49,439 nucleotides of DNA from Nitrospira sp. CG24C (GTDB lineage Bacteria; Nitrospirota; Nitrospiria; Nitrospirales; Nitrospiraceae). Every line of letters begins with the position of its first letter. The first letter of the stretch is position 1. Below, piece by piece: positions 9,337-17,918 of this stretch. Location: NCBI GenBank assembly GCA_002869885.2, contig NEWR02000018.1, forward strand, positions 1-49,439, read 5' to 3'. Under the pieces are notes generated by a model that saw nothing but the letters and a program-made list of their open reading frames with translations, searched no databases and had not been told where the DNA came from. A program made the translations under genes and the position numbers.

Positions 9337-9497
9337 TTGTTCGAATTGCCCCCGCCTTTCCACTCATTCCCTAACCGTCCTACAGGACCCATATATGAGC
9401 CCTCCTCGTCTCTCTCTACTATTCATGCTGTCAGAAACGTAGATTATCTCGCCATGGATGCTACCCGGTACTATGCTGCAGGAAGGATACCCACACT

Positions 9498-10013
9498 ATG
9501 TCAGGACAGCAGAACGTTGCGCCTCAATCCCAGTCGCCCACCATCCTGGTGGTCGATGACGAGCCCACCATCACGAAGCTGTGCAAGGAAATACTTCAGC
9601 AGGCAGGCTTTTCGGTCCTCGATGCCGATGGCAGTTCAGAGGCACTCAAAATCTGCACACAGCACGAAGGGTCTATCGATCTACTGCTCACAGACCTCAT
9701 CCTCCCTCCTCCAGGCTTTCAATTGGCCTCAAGCTCCAATCAATTCCCCCATGTACATGGCCACGAGCTGGCCATCCGCGCGCTCCGCATACGGAAAGAC
9801 CTGCGAATAATCCTCATGTCCGGCAATATCGACAAGGACTTGGCAGGGTACGGCATACGCCAGGGCAGTCTCCCATTTCTCCCCAAACCGTTTGAGATCC
9901 AAGCCCTGGTGACGCTCGTGCGACAGGTTCTCAAAGCGTCTCCGCCTTCGATCGAGAGTCTGACGGCTGGCCATCCCGAAACTCCAACGGTCGGGGATGG
10001 GTGGGTTGATTAG
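9498..10013 (+). CDS. Stand-alone response regulator receiver protein with a loop insertion
   Basis: A 171-residue single receiver domain: acidic pocket VVDDE (about 18-22), phosphoacceptor Asp66 in LLLTDLILP, the Ser in LMSGN, and the conserved Lys in LPKPF. There is no output domain, only a 30-residue low-complexity tail. Its unusual feature is about 17 extra residues between the phosphorylation site and the usual GxEL helix (PPGFQLASSSNQFPHVHGHEL). I recall the same insertion in other Nitrospira receivers. The start is supported by AGGAAGG shortly upstream. No kinase gene is adjacent, so the partner is unknown. It converges with the RRM gene across a 111-bp gap. Confidence 0.88.
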   Translation: MSGQQNVAPQSQSPTILVVDDEPTITKLCKEILQQAGFSVLDADGSSEALKICTQHEGSIDLLLTDLILPPPGFQLASSSNQFPHVHGHELAIRALRIRKDLRIILMSGNIDKDLAGYGIRQGSLPFLPKPFEIQALVTLVRQVLKASPPSIESLTAGHPETPTVGDGWVD

Positions 10014-10124
10014 CTGGTCTTGCGCGTGAAGCGTATTTCGTTCCGGAGTCGGACACATCATGCTTCGCGCCGGCTTCCAGCGCTTCACGAGATACTCTTC
10101 ACTCTTCACATTCTCGAGTACAGA

Positions 10125-10454
10125 CTACCAGCGATCGCGCTTACCGCCGCCGGCGCCGCCACGGCCACCACCGCCCCCACCAAATCCACCACCGCCGGTG
10201 CGAGGCTCCTGAGGGCGCGCTTCATTCACCGTTAAGGTCCGGCCACCCATTTCTGCACCATTGAGAGCGGTAATAGCCGCCTGCGCTTCTGTATCCGAAG
10301 ACATTTCGACGAAGCCGAAGCCACGCGACTGTCCTGTAAACTTATCCGTGATGATCCGCGCGGAAGCGACAGCGCCGTGCCGCCCGAACAGATCGCTCAA
10401 CTCCTGCTCAGTCGCCGAGTAGGGCAACCCACCGACATAGATCTTTGAACCCAT
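10125..10454 (-). CDS. Glycine-rich RRM RNA-binding protein
   Basis: A 109-residue protein made of one RNA-recognition motif (about 1-80) and a glycine-rich tail (GGGGFGGGGGGRGG, about 88-103). RNP2 is KIYVGGLP (4-11) and RNP1 is SRGFGFVEM (about 44-52), with the aromatic residues that stack on RNA present in both. This matches the bacterial and cyanobacterial Rbp family of small RNA chaperones, often cold-induced. The start is set by AAGGAGGAACCCC directly before the ATG. The 250-bp leader upstream contains a nested hairpin (see that entry), which would suit post-transcriptional control. Confidence 0.92.
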   Translation of the reverse strand: MGSKIYVGGLPYSATEQELSDLFGRHGAVASARIITDKFTGQSRGFGFVEMSSDTEAQAAITALNGAEMGGRTLTVNEARPQEPRTGGGGFGGGGGGRGGAGGGKRDRW

Positions 10455-10545
10455 CTGGGGTTCCTCCTTATGAGTATGAAGATATTGTCTTGTGCGCGAG
10501 GAACGGGGAAGGAGCGGGCCGAAGACGCGAACAATGCGGCGACTT

Positions 10546-10599
10546 AGGTCTGCCTTCCGACGAGATTCCCGGGCAAGGCAACATCGATGCTGCAGACCT
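10546..10599. promoter_or_regulatory. Nested hairpin in the leader of the RRM gene
   Basis: An 8-bp perfect inverted repeat (10546-10553 with 10592-10599, AGGTCTGC/GCAGACCT) can fold, with a smaller inner alternative 10552-10556/10575-10579. It lies about 90 bases upstream of the RRM start codon on the transcribed strand. Small RRM genes are often controlled by their leaders; a regulatory role here is inference. Confidence 0.35.
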
Positions 10600-10704
10600 G
10601 AATGTTTCGCTCCACTTCACCGCCAGGCCCCTGCAATAAGGTGGACTTTTAGGCTATCACAGCCTTTTTTAAAATGGCAATCCGAGTCCTAACTCCCACT
10701 CAGG

Positions 10705-11496
10705 TTACTCCCCGATACGCACCAGCAACCCCCGTTCCCTGCATAGCTCGAACATCCAATGGAAGACGGCAATGACCAGACCGAGAAGCACTAGGTTGAG
10801 ACCAGTCGCCCACCCAAGATGAGTAATCGGCTCGGCAGAGGTGCTGAGCACGGCGCGCATCCCTTCAAACACATGGGCTGCAGGATTTGCCCAAGCAATG
10901 ACCTGTAACCACCCCGGGAGCACTTCCATCGGATAAAATACACAGGAGATCGGCTGAAACAGGAATACCATGCTCCAAGCCAAGACTTCAGCCTCCTGAC
11001 CAAACCGCATGATGAGGGCCGTGGTCAGCACCCCGATAATCCATCCCGTCAACACGAGATTCAAAACAAAGGGAATGAGCCACAACCCGAGCACAAAGAT
11101 ATTGTAAGAGTAAAATAGGCCTGCGCAGACAACCATGACGACAGAGACAGCCATGACTTTGAGGATACTCATGACCATGGTCGCGGCGAGAAACTCGCTC
11201 GGCTTGAGCGGACTGGCGAATAAGTTCATAAGATTTCTCGCCCAAATCTCCTCAAGGAATGAAATCGTGACTCCCTGCTGAGATCGGAACAGGATATCCC
11301 ACAGGATCAACGCCCCTATAAAGAACGTCACAGCCCCCGGAATCTGCCCCTGGAATTTCATGAGGTAGACTGTAATGAATCCCCAGATGACGAGGTCTAG
11401 AAACGGCCAATAGAAGATCTCCATCATACGCGGCAAGCTCCGCCGGTAGAGGTACAAATACCTCGTCACCAACGCATAGATACGATGCAGCTTCAT
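10705..11496 (-). CDS. ABC-2 type transporter permease
   Basis: A 263-residue, six-segment ABC-2 permease of the short (NodJ/YadH-like) type: MKLHRIYALVTRYLYLYRRS leads into a first membrane segment, and the stretch QGVTISFLEEIWARNLMNLFASPLKP precedes the central segments. The frame is open to 11535, but those 13 extra codons (MMTFDLMTFRLIP) are read from one arm of a hairpin repeat, so I start at the ATG at 11496. It pairs with the ATPase gene upstream at 11595-12323 to form a two-component exporter. The gap between the two genes holds the hairpin repeat at 11509-11584. The substrate is unknown. Confidence 0.9.
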   Translation of the reverse strand: MKLHRIYALVTRYLYLYRRSLPRMMEIFYWPFLDLVIWGFITVYLMKFQGQIPGAVTFFIGALILWDILFRSQQGVTISFLEEIWARNLMNLFASPLKPSEFLAATMVMSILKVMAVSVVMVVCAGLFYSYNIFVLGLWLIPFVLNLVLTGWIIGVLTTALIMRFGQEAEVLAWSMVFLFQPISCVFYPMEVLPGWLQVIAWANPAAHVFEGMRAVLSTSAEPITHLGWATGLNLVLLGLVIAVFHWMFELCRERGLLVRIGE

Positions 11497-11508
11497 AGGA
11501 ATCAGCCT

Positions 11509-11584
11509 GAAAGTCATCAAGTCAAATGTCATCAAGTCGCTAAGAAGTCTGAGGACTTTATGACCTGATGACGTTATGACTTTC
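11509..11584. repeat. Tandem-word hairpin (word around GTCATCAAGTC)
   Basis: The left arm 11509-11538 and right arm 11554-11584 are imperfect inverted copies. Each arm is itself a repeat of short words (GTCATCAAGTC on the left, GACNTNATGAC on the right). It lies between the ATPase and permease genes of one exporter and overlaps the false 5' extension of the permease frame. It has the same architecture as the other tandem-word hairpins in this window but a different word. Confidence 0.7.
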
Positions 11585-11594
11585 GACGGTTTTG

Positions 11595-12323
11595 TTATTT
11601 TTCCCGCGCCAACTTCACAAACACTTCTTCCAAGTCCGCCTGCCCGAACCGCGCCACAATCTCCTGCGCCGTCCCCTCCGCCACAATCTTTCCCCGCTGG
11701 AGGAAGATGATCCGATCCGACATCTCTTCCATCTCGTGCATATTATGAGACGAATAGAGCACACTCAGCCCTGACGATCGTCGCTCCTCTTTGAGGAAAC
11801 TCCGGATCTTTTGCGCGATATCGGGATCCAAACTCGCCGTCGGCTCATCGAGAAACAGAATCTTCGGTTCGGTCAAGAACGCCTTGGCTAACCCAAGACG
11901 AGTGCTTTGGCCGGAAGAGAGCTTGCGCGTCACTTTATGACGGAACTCCTCCATCTCAAGGCGCTTTACGATGTCGTCGACTCGCTCTTGGGTCTGAGAC
12001 AGGCCGTACAGCCGCGCAATTACCCAGAGGTTCTCTTCGACTGTGAGCGCCTGCGGCATGGCGACATAGGTCGAAGAAAAATTCACTCGCTGTAGGATCT
12101 CTTCGCGGTGAACCGCCAAGTCGAGTCCAAACATCTGAATGGAGCCGGCGGTCGGTGTCACCACCCCGAGCAACATCTGAATCGTGGTGGTTTTCCCTGC
12201 CCCGTTCGGGCCCAACAAACCAAGAATTTCACCCGGCCTGATGTCGAACGAAATGTCGTTGACGGCGACGAACTCGCCGAACCGTTTCACCAGATGTTGG
12301 ACGCGTAAGACGGGTATGGACAT
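11595..12323 (-). CDS. ABC transporter ATP-binding protein
   Basis: A 242-residue single nucleotide-binding domain. Walker A is GPNGAGKTT (about 38-46), the signature is LSSGQSTRLGL and Walker B is KILFLDEPTASLDP, followed by the D-loop and a switch His in SSHNMHE. It is the energising subunit for the ABC-2 permease encoded just downstream. The start at 12323 (MSIPVLRVQHLVKRFGE) is typical of the family. Upstream lies the tandem-word hairpin element of 12339-12469, which probably separates it from mobB. Confidence 0.94.
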   Translation of the reverse strand: MSIPVLRVQHLVKRFGEFVAVNDISFDIRPGEILGLLGPNGAGKTTTIQMLLGVVTPTAGSIQMFGLDLAVHREEILQRVNFSSTYVAMPQALTVEENLWVIARLYGLSQTQERVDDIVKRLEMEEFRHKVTRKLSSGQSTRLGLAKAFLTEPKILFLDEPTASLDPDIAQKIRSFLKEERRSSGLSVLYSSHNMHEMEEMSDRIIFLQRGKIVAEGTAQEIVARFGQADLEEVFVKLAREK

Positions 12324-12338
12324 GAGTGATCGGCGACT

Positions 12339-12469
12339 TAGCAGGATACCGAAACTGGTTTGTTTTGTTTATCTGGTTCATCTGGTCTGTCTGGTTTAAC
12401 CAAACAAACGAGATAAACCAAATAATGGTCTTCTTCTGTTGGCGGGCTTTTTCAGGATCCTATTAGGTT
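12339..12469. repeat. Tandem-word hairpin element A (TGGTTTGT/TCTGG words), inverted orientation
   Basis: A long imperfect hairpin centred at 12397. Pairing outward from that base, 21 of 26 positions in 12371-12396 match the right arm, and most of the failures are C-A. The arms are made of short words such as TCTGGT, TTTGTTT and their complements. To the right, the minus strand carries CCTGAAAAAGCCCGCCAA (about 12438-12456), the same box found in the copies at 21726 and 37060. Ends resembling TAGCAGGA are seen on both sides. It lies between mobB and the ABC ATPase gene. Confidence 0.75.
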
Positions 12470-12987
12470 GCCAGCCCCTGATCTGCACGAGACGGTGATC
12501 GTGGGAACTGCTTCATGATCAAGGCAGCCACGCCGGCGACATCGTCCAGCCCGAACAGCGGTACGGAGAGATCCACGGGCTTGTCCGATACCACCGCGAG
12601 CAGCCCTTCCGTAGAAATAGGAATTTCACCGATCTGCTCACGAACGATGACAATCTTCGGGTACCCTTCGTTTTTCCATCCTTCGGCAATGATCAGGTCA
12701 TACGTATGATCGAGAAATCGATCCCTCACTTCTTCAACCTTCATCTGATCGGACACATCGGCAAACATCGCCATGCTCCCCTTGGAGAGCACCATCACGC
12801 TGCTGGCACCAGCCCGCTTGTGGCGCCAGCTATCTTTCCCTTCCGTATCGAGATCAAACCCGTGTCCGGCATGCTTGACTGTCGCTACCTTGTAGCCGGC
12901 CCGGACCAACTCAGGAATCACGCGCTCAATCAGTGTGGTTTTCCCGCTGTTCGAGCGACCGACGAAGCAGAGAATAGGTACGGCCAT
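12463..12987 (-). CDS. mobB: Molybdopterin-guanine dinucleotide biosynthesis protein MobB
   Basis: A 174-residue GTP-binding protein with P-loop GRSNSGKTT (10-18), the VKHAGHGFDLDTEGKDSWRH region typical of MobB, and the AEGWKNEGYPKI stretch. MobB assists MobA in attaching GMP to molybdopterin, making the bis-MGD cofactor of DMSO-reductase-family enzymes. That family includes the nitrite oxidoreductase encoded at the right end of this window. It is transcribed just after moeA, 90 bases downstream, with a tandem-word hairpin in the gap. Length and motifs are complete. Confidence 0.93.
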   Translation of the reverse strand: MAVPILCFVGRSNSGKTTLIERVIPELVRAGYKVATVKHAGHGFDLDTEGKDSWRHKRAGASSVMVLSKGSMAMFADVSDQMKVEEVRDRFLDHTYDLIIAEGWKNEGYPKIVIVREQIGEIPISTEGLLAVVSDKPVDLSVPLFGLDDVAGVAALIMKQFPRSPSRADQGLAT

Positions 12988-12994
12988 CGGTGGA

Positions 12995-13070
12995 GATGGT
13001 CAATGGTCAATGGTCAATGGTGGACAAAAATGATTCCTGCCATCGACTAGTGACTGATGACCATTGACCT
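12995..13070. repeat. Tandem-word hairpin (GGTCAAT x3)
   Basis: Three exact copies of the heptamer GGTCAAT run at 12998-13018. Their complement appears once at 13058-13069, giving a 12-bp perfect stem (12998-13009 with 13058-13069). The word TGACTGATGACC just before the right arm looks like a decayed repeat unit. It fills the short gap between moeA and mobB. Confidence 0.7.
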
Positions 13071-13077
13071 CCCTTCT

Positions 13078-14379
13078 CTATGAGCAACAGGACGGACGGT
13101 TGGGACCGGTGCGAATATGCTCGGAATGGCTGGCCCAGGCTTCTCCGCTCAACAGTTGAACCGAGACCAGGTCTCCCTGGTTTACTCGTTCAACTTCGAC
13201 CGGGATATCGATCAAACAATTGGCTTTCACCATAGAAGTCAATATCCCGGACCCTTGCGCGCCGGTCGTGCGAACCTTGAAGACCCCTTCTTCTCTTGTG
13301 AGCACACCACGTAGAAAGTGGCGACGATCCGTCCGTTTGGAAAACTTCTCTTGGAAGATCGCCTGCACGACCGGTCGACCATAGCTCCGGTGCCCGCTCA
13401 TTTTAAGCATGGCAGGCCGCACCAGCTGTTCGAATGTCACCATGGAGGACACGGGATTCCCTGGCAAACCGAAGGCCAACTTACCCTGAATCTTGCCGAA
13501 TGCGAGTGGCTGCCCAGGCCTGATCGCCAACTTCCAGAAATTCATTTCTGCGCCCAGTTCGTGGAAGACCGCCTTCGTGAAATCGTAGTCACCCATCGAC
13601 ACACCGCCGGACAGCACCAGAATATCCGCCGTCAGACCATGCGAAATCTTTTCCTTCAAGGCAGCTGGAGTATCCCTCGCAATCCCCAGCAATAGGGGAA
13701 TGCCACCCGCCTCCTGCACCGCTGCCGCAATCCCATAGCTGTTGGAATTGATGATTTTCTCATCGCTGAACCGCTCGTCCAAGTCTGCCAGTTCATCGCC
13801 GGTCGAAAGGATCGCCACGCGGGGCCGTTGATAGGCAAAGATGAACGACTTGGCAAGGATCGCCAGCATCCCCGCTTCACCAGATCGAATCTGGGTCCTC
13901 TTTGCGATGATGCACTCACCCTTCTTCACATCTTCGCCTTGAGGCCGAATGTTGGCGCCTTGCTGTTCCGGCTTAAAGACGCGAACGGAATCAGGTGTAT
14001 GCTCAGTGTCTTCAACCTTCAAAACCGTGTCCGCTCCCTTCGGGAGGGGAGCCCCGGTCATGATGCGAATCGCCTGTCCCGCGCCGACGGATTTCGAAGG
14101 CATCTTGCCTGCAGCCACATCTTCGATCACTGTGAGCGTGACCGTTTTCTGAATGGCATGTTCCTGCTTGATATCCTCCCACCTCACCGCAAACCCATCC
14201 ATCGCGCTGTTGTCCCAGGGCGGATTATCCCGTTCCGCCACAATGTCCTCTCCGAGGACACGGCCAAGGGCATCGAGGATAGAAATCTTCTCCAAACCCA
14301 GCGTCGGCGTGGACTCCAATACGATCCGTTGCGCCTCTTCCAGCTGCGTAAGCCCCTCTGTCGCCTGTGTCGCTTTCAC
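13078..14379 (-). CDS. moeA: Molybdopterin molybdenumtransferase MoeA
   Basis: A 433-residue protein with the MoeA layout: DNPPWDNSAMDGFAVR near the N-terminus, the IMTGAPLPKGADTV segment, and the central MoCF domain with LSTGDEL, SNSYG and VLSGGVSMGDYDF. Then come the LAFGLPGNPVS motif and a C-terminal beta-barrel domain. MoeA inserts molybdate into adenylylated molybdopterin, the last common step of cofactor synthesis. It sits between the Mrp-type ATPase gene (13 bases upstream) and mobB, and the same array continues upstream with tatC. The start at 14379 is the family-typical MKATQATEGLTQLEEAQ. Confidence 0.95.
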   Translation of the reverse strand: MKATQATEGLTQLEEAQRIVLESTPTLGLEKISILDALGRVLGEDIVAERDNPPWDNSAMDGFAVRWEDIKQEHAIQKTVTLTVIEDVAAGKMPSKSVGAGQAIRIMTGAPLPKGADTVLKVEDTEHTPDSVRVFKPEQQGANIRPQGEDVKKGECIIAKRTQIRSGEAGMLAILAKSFIFAYQRPRVAILSTGDELADLDERFSDEKIINSNSYGIAAAVQEAGGIPLLLGIARDTPAALKEKISHGLTADILVLSGGVSMGDYDFTKAVFHELGAEMNFWKLAIRPGQPLAFGKIQGKLAFGLPGNPVSSMVTFEQLVRPAMLKMSGHRSYGRPVVQAIFQEKFSKRTDRRHFLRGVLTREEGVFKVRTTGAQGSGILTSMVKANCLIDIPVEVERVNQGDLVSVQLLSGEAWASHSEHIRTGPNRPSCCS

Positions 14380-14392
14380 CCTCTCTCCTTCA

Positions 14393-15346
14393 TCAATGCG
14401 CCTGCGGGGACGCGATCTTTACCAGCGACCCGCGCTTCTTGCAGAACGCTTCGACCTTATTCGCAATCTCGTGATAACACTCAGCCGTGGCCGTGTCGGA
14501 ATTGAACATCGCAAAGGGCTCACCGGCATCGGATTGGATCACGACATCGGGATCGAGCGGGATGCGTCCGAGGAAGGGCACGCCCATATCCATCGCAGAC
14601 GCTTCCCCGCCGCCCTTACGGAACACCTCAATATGGTTGTGACAATGGGGGCACTCCAGCCCGCTCATGTTCTCGATGATCCCAATGATCGGGACTTCGC
14701 TGTCCTTACAGAACGTCACCGACTTGCGGGAATCCAACAAGGCCACTTCCTGCGGCGTCGTCACGATGACCGCGCCGCTGACATTGCCGAGCAAATCGAT
14801 GGTCGTCACCGATTCGTTGCCGGTTCCCGGAGGCAAATCGACAAATAAAAAATTAAGATCCTGCCACTCGACCCCGCCCAAGAGCTGGTTGATGAACTCA
14901 TACTTGTACGCATCGCGCCAGATAATCGGATCGTCCGAGTTCTGTAACAAGAAAGACATCGAGGCGATCTTGAGGTTGTACGCCTGAAACGGGATAATCC
15001 CGCCTGAGCTGCTGATCTTGAGTTTCTGCCCTTCGGCCCCCACCATCTTGGGAATATTCGGGCCATGGATGTCCATGTCGCAGATACCGACGTGCCACCC
15101 TTTGAGCGCAAGACTCACGGCAAGGTTCGTCGTACAGGTGCTTTTCCCAACCCCCCCCTTGTTGCTCATGATGAGCACTTTGTATTCGATCCGCTCCATC
15201 CGTTTGGCCACCAGCCAACGACTGTGCCCCTCCTTGTCCTTCTGGCAGGTTTCGTTTTCATCGCAGATCGCGCAGGCCCACATGTAAACGCAGGCATCGC
15301 TGCCACCGGAGCTAGGAGGTTGAATGACGTTCAATTCACGAGCCAT
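14393..15346 (-). CDS. Mrp/NBP35-family Fe-S carrier ATPase
   Basis: A 317-residue deviant-Walker P-loop protein: SNKGGVGKST (about 60-69), DMDIHGPNIPK, and LFVDLPPGTGNES as switch and Walker B. It has an N-terminal cysteine cluster (CAICDENETC, about 25-34) and a CPHC pair about residue 235, which are the expected Fe-S-binding cysteines. Mrp/ApbC/NBP35 proteins hold and transfer Fe-S clusters. The N-terminal cysteine extension makes it closer to NBP35 than to short Mrp. It lies 13 bases from moeA and follows tatC, which fits a set of genes serving exported Mo/Fe-S enzymes. That link is inference. Confidence 0.92.
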   Translation of the reverse strand: MARELNVIQPPSSGGSDACVYMWACAICDENETCQKDKEGHSRWLVAKRMERIEYKVLIMSNKGGVGKSTCTTNLAVSLALKGWHVGICDMDIHGPNIPKMVGAEGQKLKISSSGGIIPFQAYNLKIASMSFLLQNSDDPIIWRDAYKYEFINQLLGGVEWQDLNFLFVDLPPGTGNESVTTIDLLGNVSGAVIVTTPQEVALLDSRKSVTFCKDSEVPIIGIIENMSGLECPHCHNHIEVFRKGGGEASAMDMGVPFLGRIPLDPDVVIQSDAGEPFAMFNSDTATAECYHEIANKVEAFCKKRGSLVKIASPQAH

Positions 15347-15391
15347 GTATCTTCTTTCTGTAAATCGTTACACCCGATCTTCGCGTTCTCG

Positions 15392-16336
15392 TCATCGCCG
15401 TCGATCTGTCGGCACACCGACGTAGTCGCTGTCTCCCACGTTAGGGATACCCACCGACGGCGCCTTGCCGTTTCCTGCCGCCGCGGTAGCCATGGCCGGC
15501 ATGCCTGCCCCCTCCTCCGCCGGCTTCTTTTTGTTGAAAAACCCTGCGCTGATGATCCCGACTTCGTAAAAGATATACATTGGCAGGGCCATCAAACATT
15601 GGTTGAAGGGATCGGGCGTCGGAGTGAGAACCGCCGCAAAGATAAACGATCCCAGCAGAGCCCACTTACGATATCGTTTGAGAAACGGCGCATCGACCCA
15701 CCCAAACTTCGCCATGAGGGTGATCGCGAGCGGGACTTCGAAAATCAGCCCGAAGACCATGAGGAACCACAGTGCAAATCCGACGTACTGCGCGATGGAG
15801 ATCTGCGGGACAAAGCCGGCGTTGACGCCATAGGAAATCAAAAAATTCAGCGCAAACGGAAGCACGAAGAAAAATGAAAAACTCACCCCTGCGTAAAATG
15901 CCACGGCGCTCAAGAGCACAAACGGCCCGACAAATCGCCGTTCCTGCGCATGGAGCCCCGGCACGACGAATTGCCAGACTTCGAACAATAGATAGGGGGT
16001 CACACCGACGAGAGCAAAGAGCCCGGCTACCTTGACGTTTTGCCATAATGCTTCTGCCGGCGCGAGAAAGACCAACGGAACGGTCGCCAGATCGGTCGGC
16101 ACCCACGACAGGGAGCCAGGCATAAACATGTTTTGGAGCGGGATGCGAAGCCACTTAACCAGCGTGTCGGCAAAGAAAAATGTGCCGACAAACACCACGG
16201 CGATGATGATCACCGCGCGCGTCAGCCTGACCTGGAGCTCCACGAGGTGCTCCATTACCGGCATTTTCTTATCTTCCAGCGGCTTAAAGATCGTGTCTTG
16301 CAGCCACTGGTTCAGCGAATTCAGGCCGTTGGACAT
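15392..16336 (-). CDS. tatC: Sec-independent protein translocase TatC
   Basis: A 314-residue integral membrane protein with six hydrophobic segments. The conserved N-terminal MPVMEHLVELQVRLTRAV (residues about 25-42) is the twin-arginine signal-binding face. LLFEVWQFVVPGLHAQERRF and the LIFEVPLAITLMAKFGWV stretch are also family-typical. It is longer than usual (about 250) because of a 20-residue N-terminal leader and a roughly 45-residue proline/alanine-rich tail after the last membrane segment. TatC recognises and exports folded cofactor-containing proteins. The nxrA product in this window carries such a signal. Confidence 0.95.
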   Translation of the reverse strand: MSNGLNSLNQWLQDTIFKPLEDKKMPVMEHLVELQVRLTRAVIIIAVVFVGTFFFADTLVKWLRIPLQNMFMPGSLSWVPTDLATVPLVFLAPAEALWQNVKVAGLFALVGVTPYLLFEVWQFVVPGLHAQERRFVGPFVLLSAVAFYAGVSFSFFFVLPFALNFLISYGVNAGFVPQISIAQYVGFALWFLMVFGLIFEVPLAITLMAKFGWVDAPFLKRYRKWALLGSFIFAAVLTPTPDPFNQCLMALPMYIFYEVGIISAGFFNKKKPAEEGAGMPAMATAAAGNGKAPSVGIPNVGDSDYVGVPTDRRR

Positions 16337-16364
16337 ACGATCCGTTCATCCGATGGTTAGCTGC

Positions 16365-16387
16365 GACCGCTCGGATGCCGAGCGGTC
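16365..16387 (-). terminator. Perfect 10-bp hairpin between htrA and tatC
   Basis: GACCGCTCGG at 16365-16374 pairs exactly with CCGAGCGGTC at 16378-16387 across a three-base loop. It follows the protease stop codon on the minus strand. There is no T-run after it, so it may be a Rho-assisted terminator or an mRNA stabilising or processing hairpin. Confidence 0.5.
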
Positions 16388-16406
16388 ACAGCCAGCGTCA
16401 TACCTG

Positions 16407-17918
16407 TTACTTGGGATTGACCGCGACAAACAGGTTGTTCCCCTGTCGACTCAGGAGCAGGACAGCCAACTCGTCTTTTTTCAACTTACTCGAAGCTTTC
16501 TGATAGTCGTCAAGAGTCTTCACGACTTCGTGGTTCACTTCCTGAATCACGTCGCCGCGCTGTAGACCCGCCGCTTCCGCAGAGCCGCCGCCCTCGACCG
16601 ACATGACGACGACACCCGTCATTTTTGCCGGGATGTTCAATTGACTCATCGTAGCCGCATCCAACCCCTGCACTCGAAGGGAAGCCAAGACATTATCTGG
16701 CAGCTTTACCGTCTCAACTGGCTCCTTGGGAGCTGACGGCTCCTTTTTTGCCAACATTTCATCCGTCGGTCGCTCCGCCACCTTCACGGAGATAGTCTGC
16801 TCCTTGCCGTCTCGCAACACCTTTACCTGGGCATCCTTGCCGACCATTGTGCGCGCGACGAGATTACGCAACTGACTCACGTTTTGGACTTCTTTCCCGT
16901 TGAACGCAATCACTACATCGCCGCGCTTCACACCCGCAGCATGGGAAGGGCCATTCTCATTCACATCGCTGATGAGTACCCCTTTGCGCTGCTCCGGAAG
17001 CTTGAAGGACTTGGCCAAGGCCGGCGTGATCTCTTGAATCGCCACACCCATCCAACCACGCACGACTTTGCCGGTCTTCTGCAGACTGTCAACGATATCC
17101 AGCGCAATGCTGCTGGGAATGGCAAAGCCGATTCCCTCCGACCCGCCGGTCCTTGAGAAGATGGCCGTATTGATCCCGATGAGTTCTCCATGCAGATTGA
17201 CCAGCGCCCCGCCGGAATTTCCCGGATTAATTGCTGCGTCGGTCTGGATGAAATCTTCATAGTCTGCAATGCCGACGTTCCCGCGTCCTAAAGCGCTGAT
17301 GATGCCCAGAGTCACGGTTGAACTCAATCCGAACGGGCTGCCGACTGCCAATACAAGGTCGCCGACCTGTAATTTCTCATACTCAGCCCATTTTAAGGCT
17401 GGGAGGTTCTTCGCCTCGATCTTGACCACAGCTAAATCTGTCTTCGGATCCGTCCCCACCACTTTCGCGCTGAATTCCCGTCGATCACTGAGCGTAACCG
17501 TGATCTGCGTGGCGCCTTCAACCACGTGGTTGTTGGTCACAATAAATCCGTTCGGATCAAAAATGACACCGGATCCTGCGCTTTGATCTGGGCGGCCATG
17601 CCCCGGAGGCATCGGCGGAGGGGTCGGAAGTTCACCACCTGGCGCTTCTTCACCCGGAGGTCCACCAAAGGGACCTGGCGGCATCGGCGCTCTTCGGCCT
17701 CGTCCCCCGCCTTCCCCACCCCCAGTCACCGCAATATTCACCACCGCCGGCGTGACCTGTTTGACGATCTCTGAGAATCCTTGTGTCAGTCCGGCTGAAG
17801 CCCCAGCGGCAAAAGCTGTGGGCTCACTCGGCAGGACAGCAAACGCGAAGGCACTCATGACCAGACCGATACTTGCGACAAGACTTCGGACATTCCCCCC
17901 CTGACTCCGCGTGACCAT
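16407..17918 (-). CDS. Periplasmic serine protease, DegP/HtrA family
   Basis: A 503-residue S1C protease. It has an Ala-rich signal peptide (about 1-38), a protease domain with the triad His131 (TNNHVV), Asp161 ([11 protein letters not shown]) and Ser235 (NPGNSGG), and two PDZ domains (about 300-390 and 410-500). A 45-residue proline/glycine-rich insertion (about 68-112) precedes the catalytic core. HtrA proteins degrade or refold damaged periplasmic and outer-membrane proteins. The open frame starts at 17999, but the ATG at 17918 has GGAGGAA at ideal spacing and begins the signal peptide, so I use it. Confidence 0.94.
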   Translation of the reverse strand: MVTRSQGGNVRSLVASIGLVMSAFAFAVLPSEPTAFAAGASAGLTQGFSEIVKQVTPAVVNIAVTGGGEGGGRGRRAPMPPGPFGGPPGEEAPGGELPTPPPMPPGHGRPDQSAGSGVIFDPNGFIVTNNHVVEGATQITVTLSDRREFSAKVVGTDPKTDLAVVKIEAKNLPALKWAEYEKLQVGDLVLAVGSPFGLSSTVTLGIISALGRGNVGIADYEDFIQTDAAINPGNSGGALVNLHGELIGINTAIFSRTGGSEGIGFAIPSSIALDIVDSLQKTGKVVRGWMGVAIQEITPALAKSFKLPEQRKGVLISDVNENGPSHAAGVKRGDVVIAFNGKEVQNVSQLRNLVARTMVGKDAQVKVLRDGKEQTISVKVAERPTDEMLAKKEPSAPKEPVETVKLPDNVLASLRVQGLDAATMSQLNIPAKMTGVVVMSVEGGGSAEAAGLQRGDVIQEVNHEVVKTLDDYQKASSKLKKDELAVLLLSRQGNNLFVAVNPK

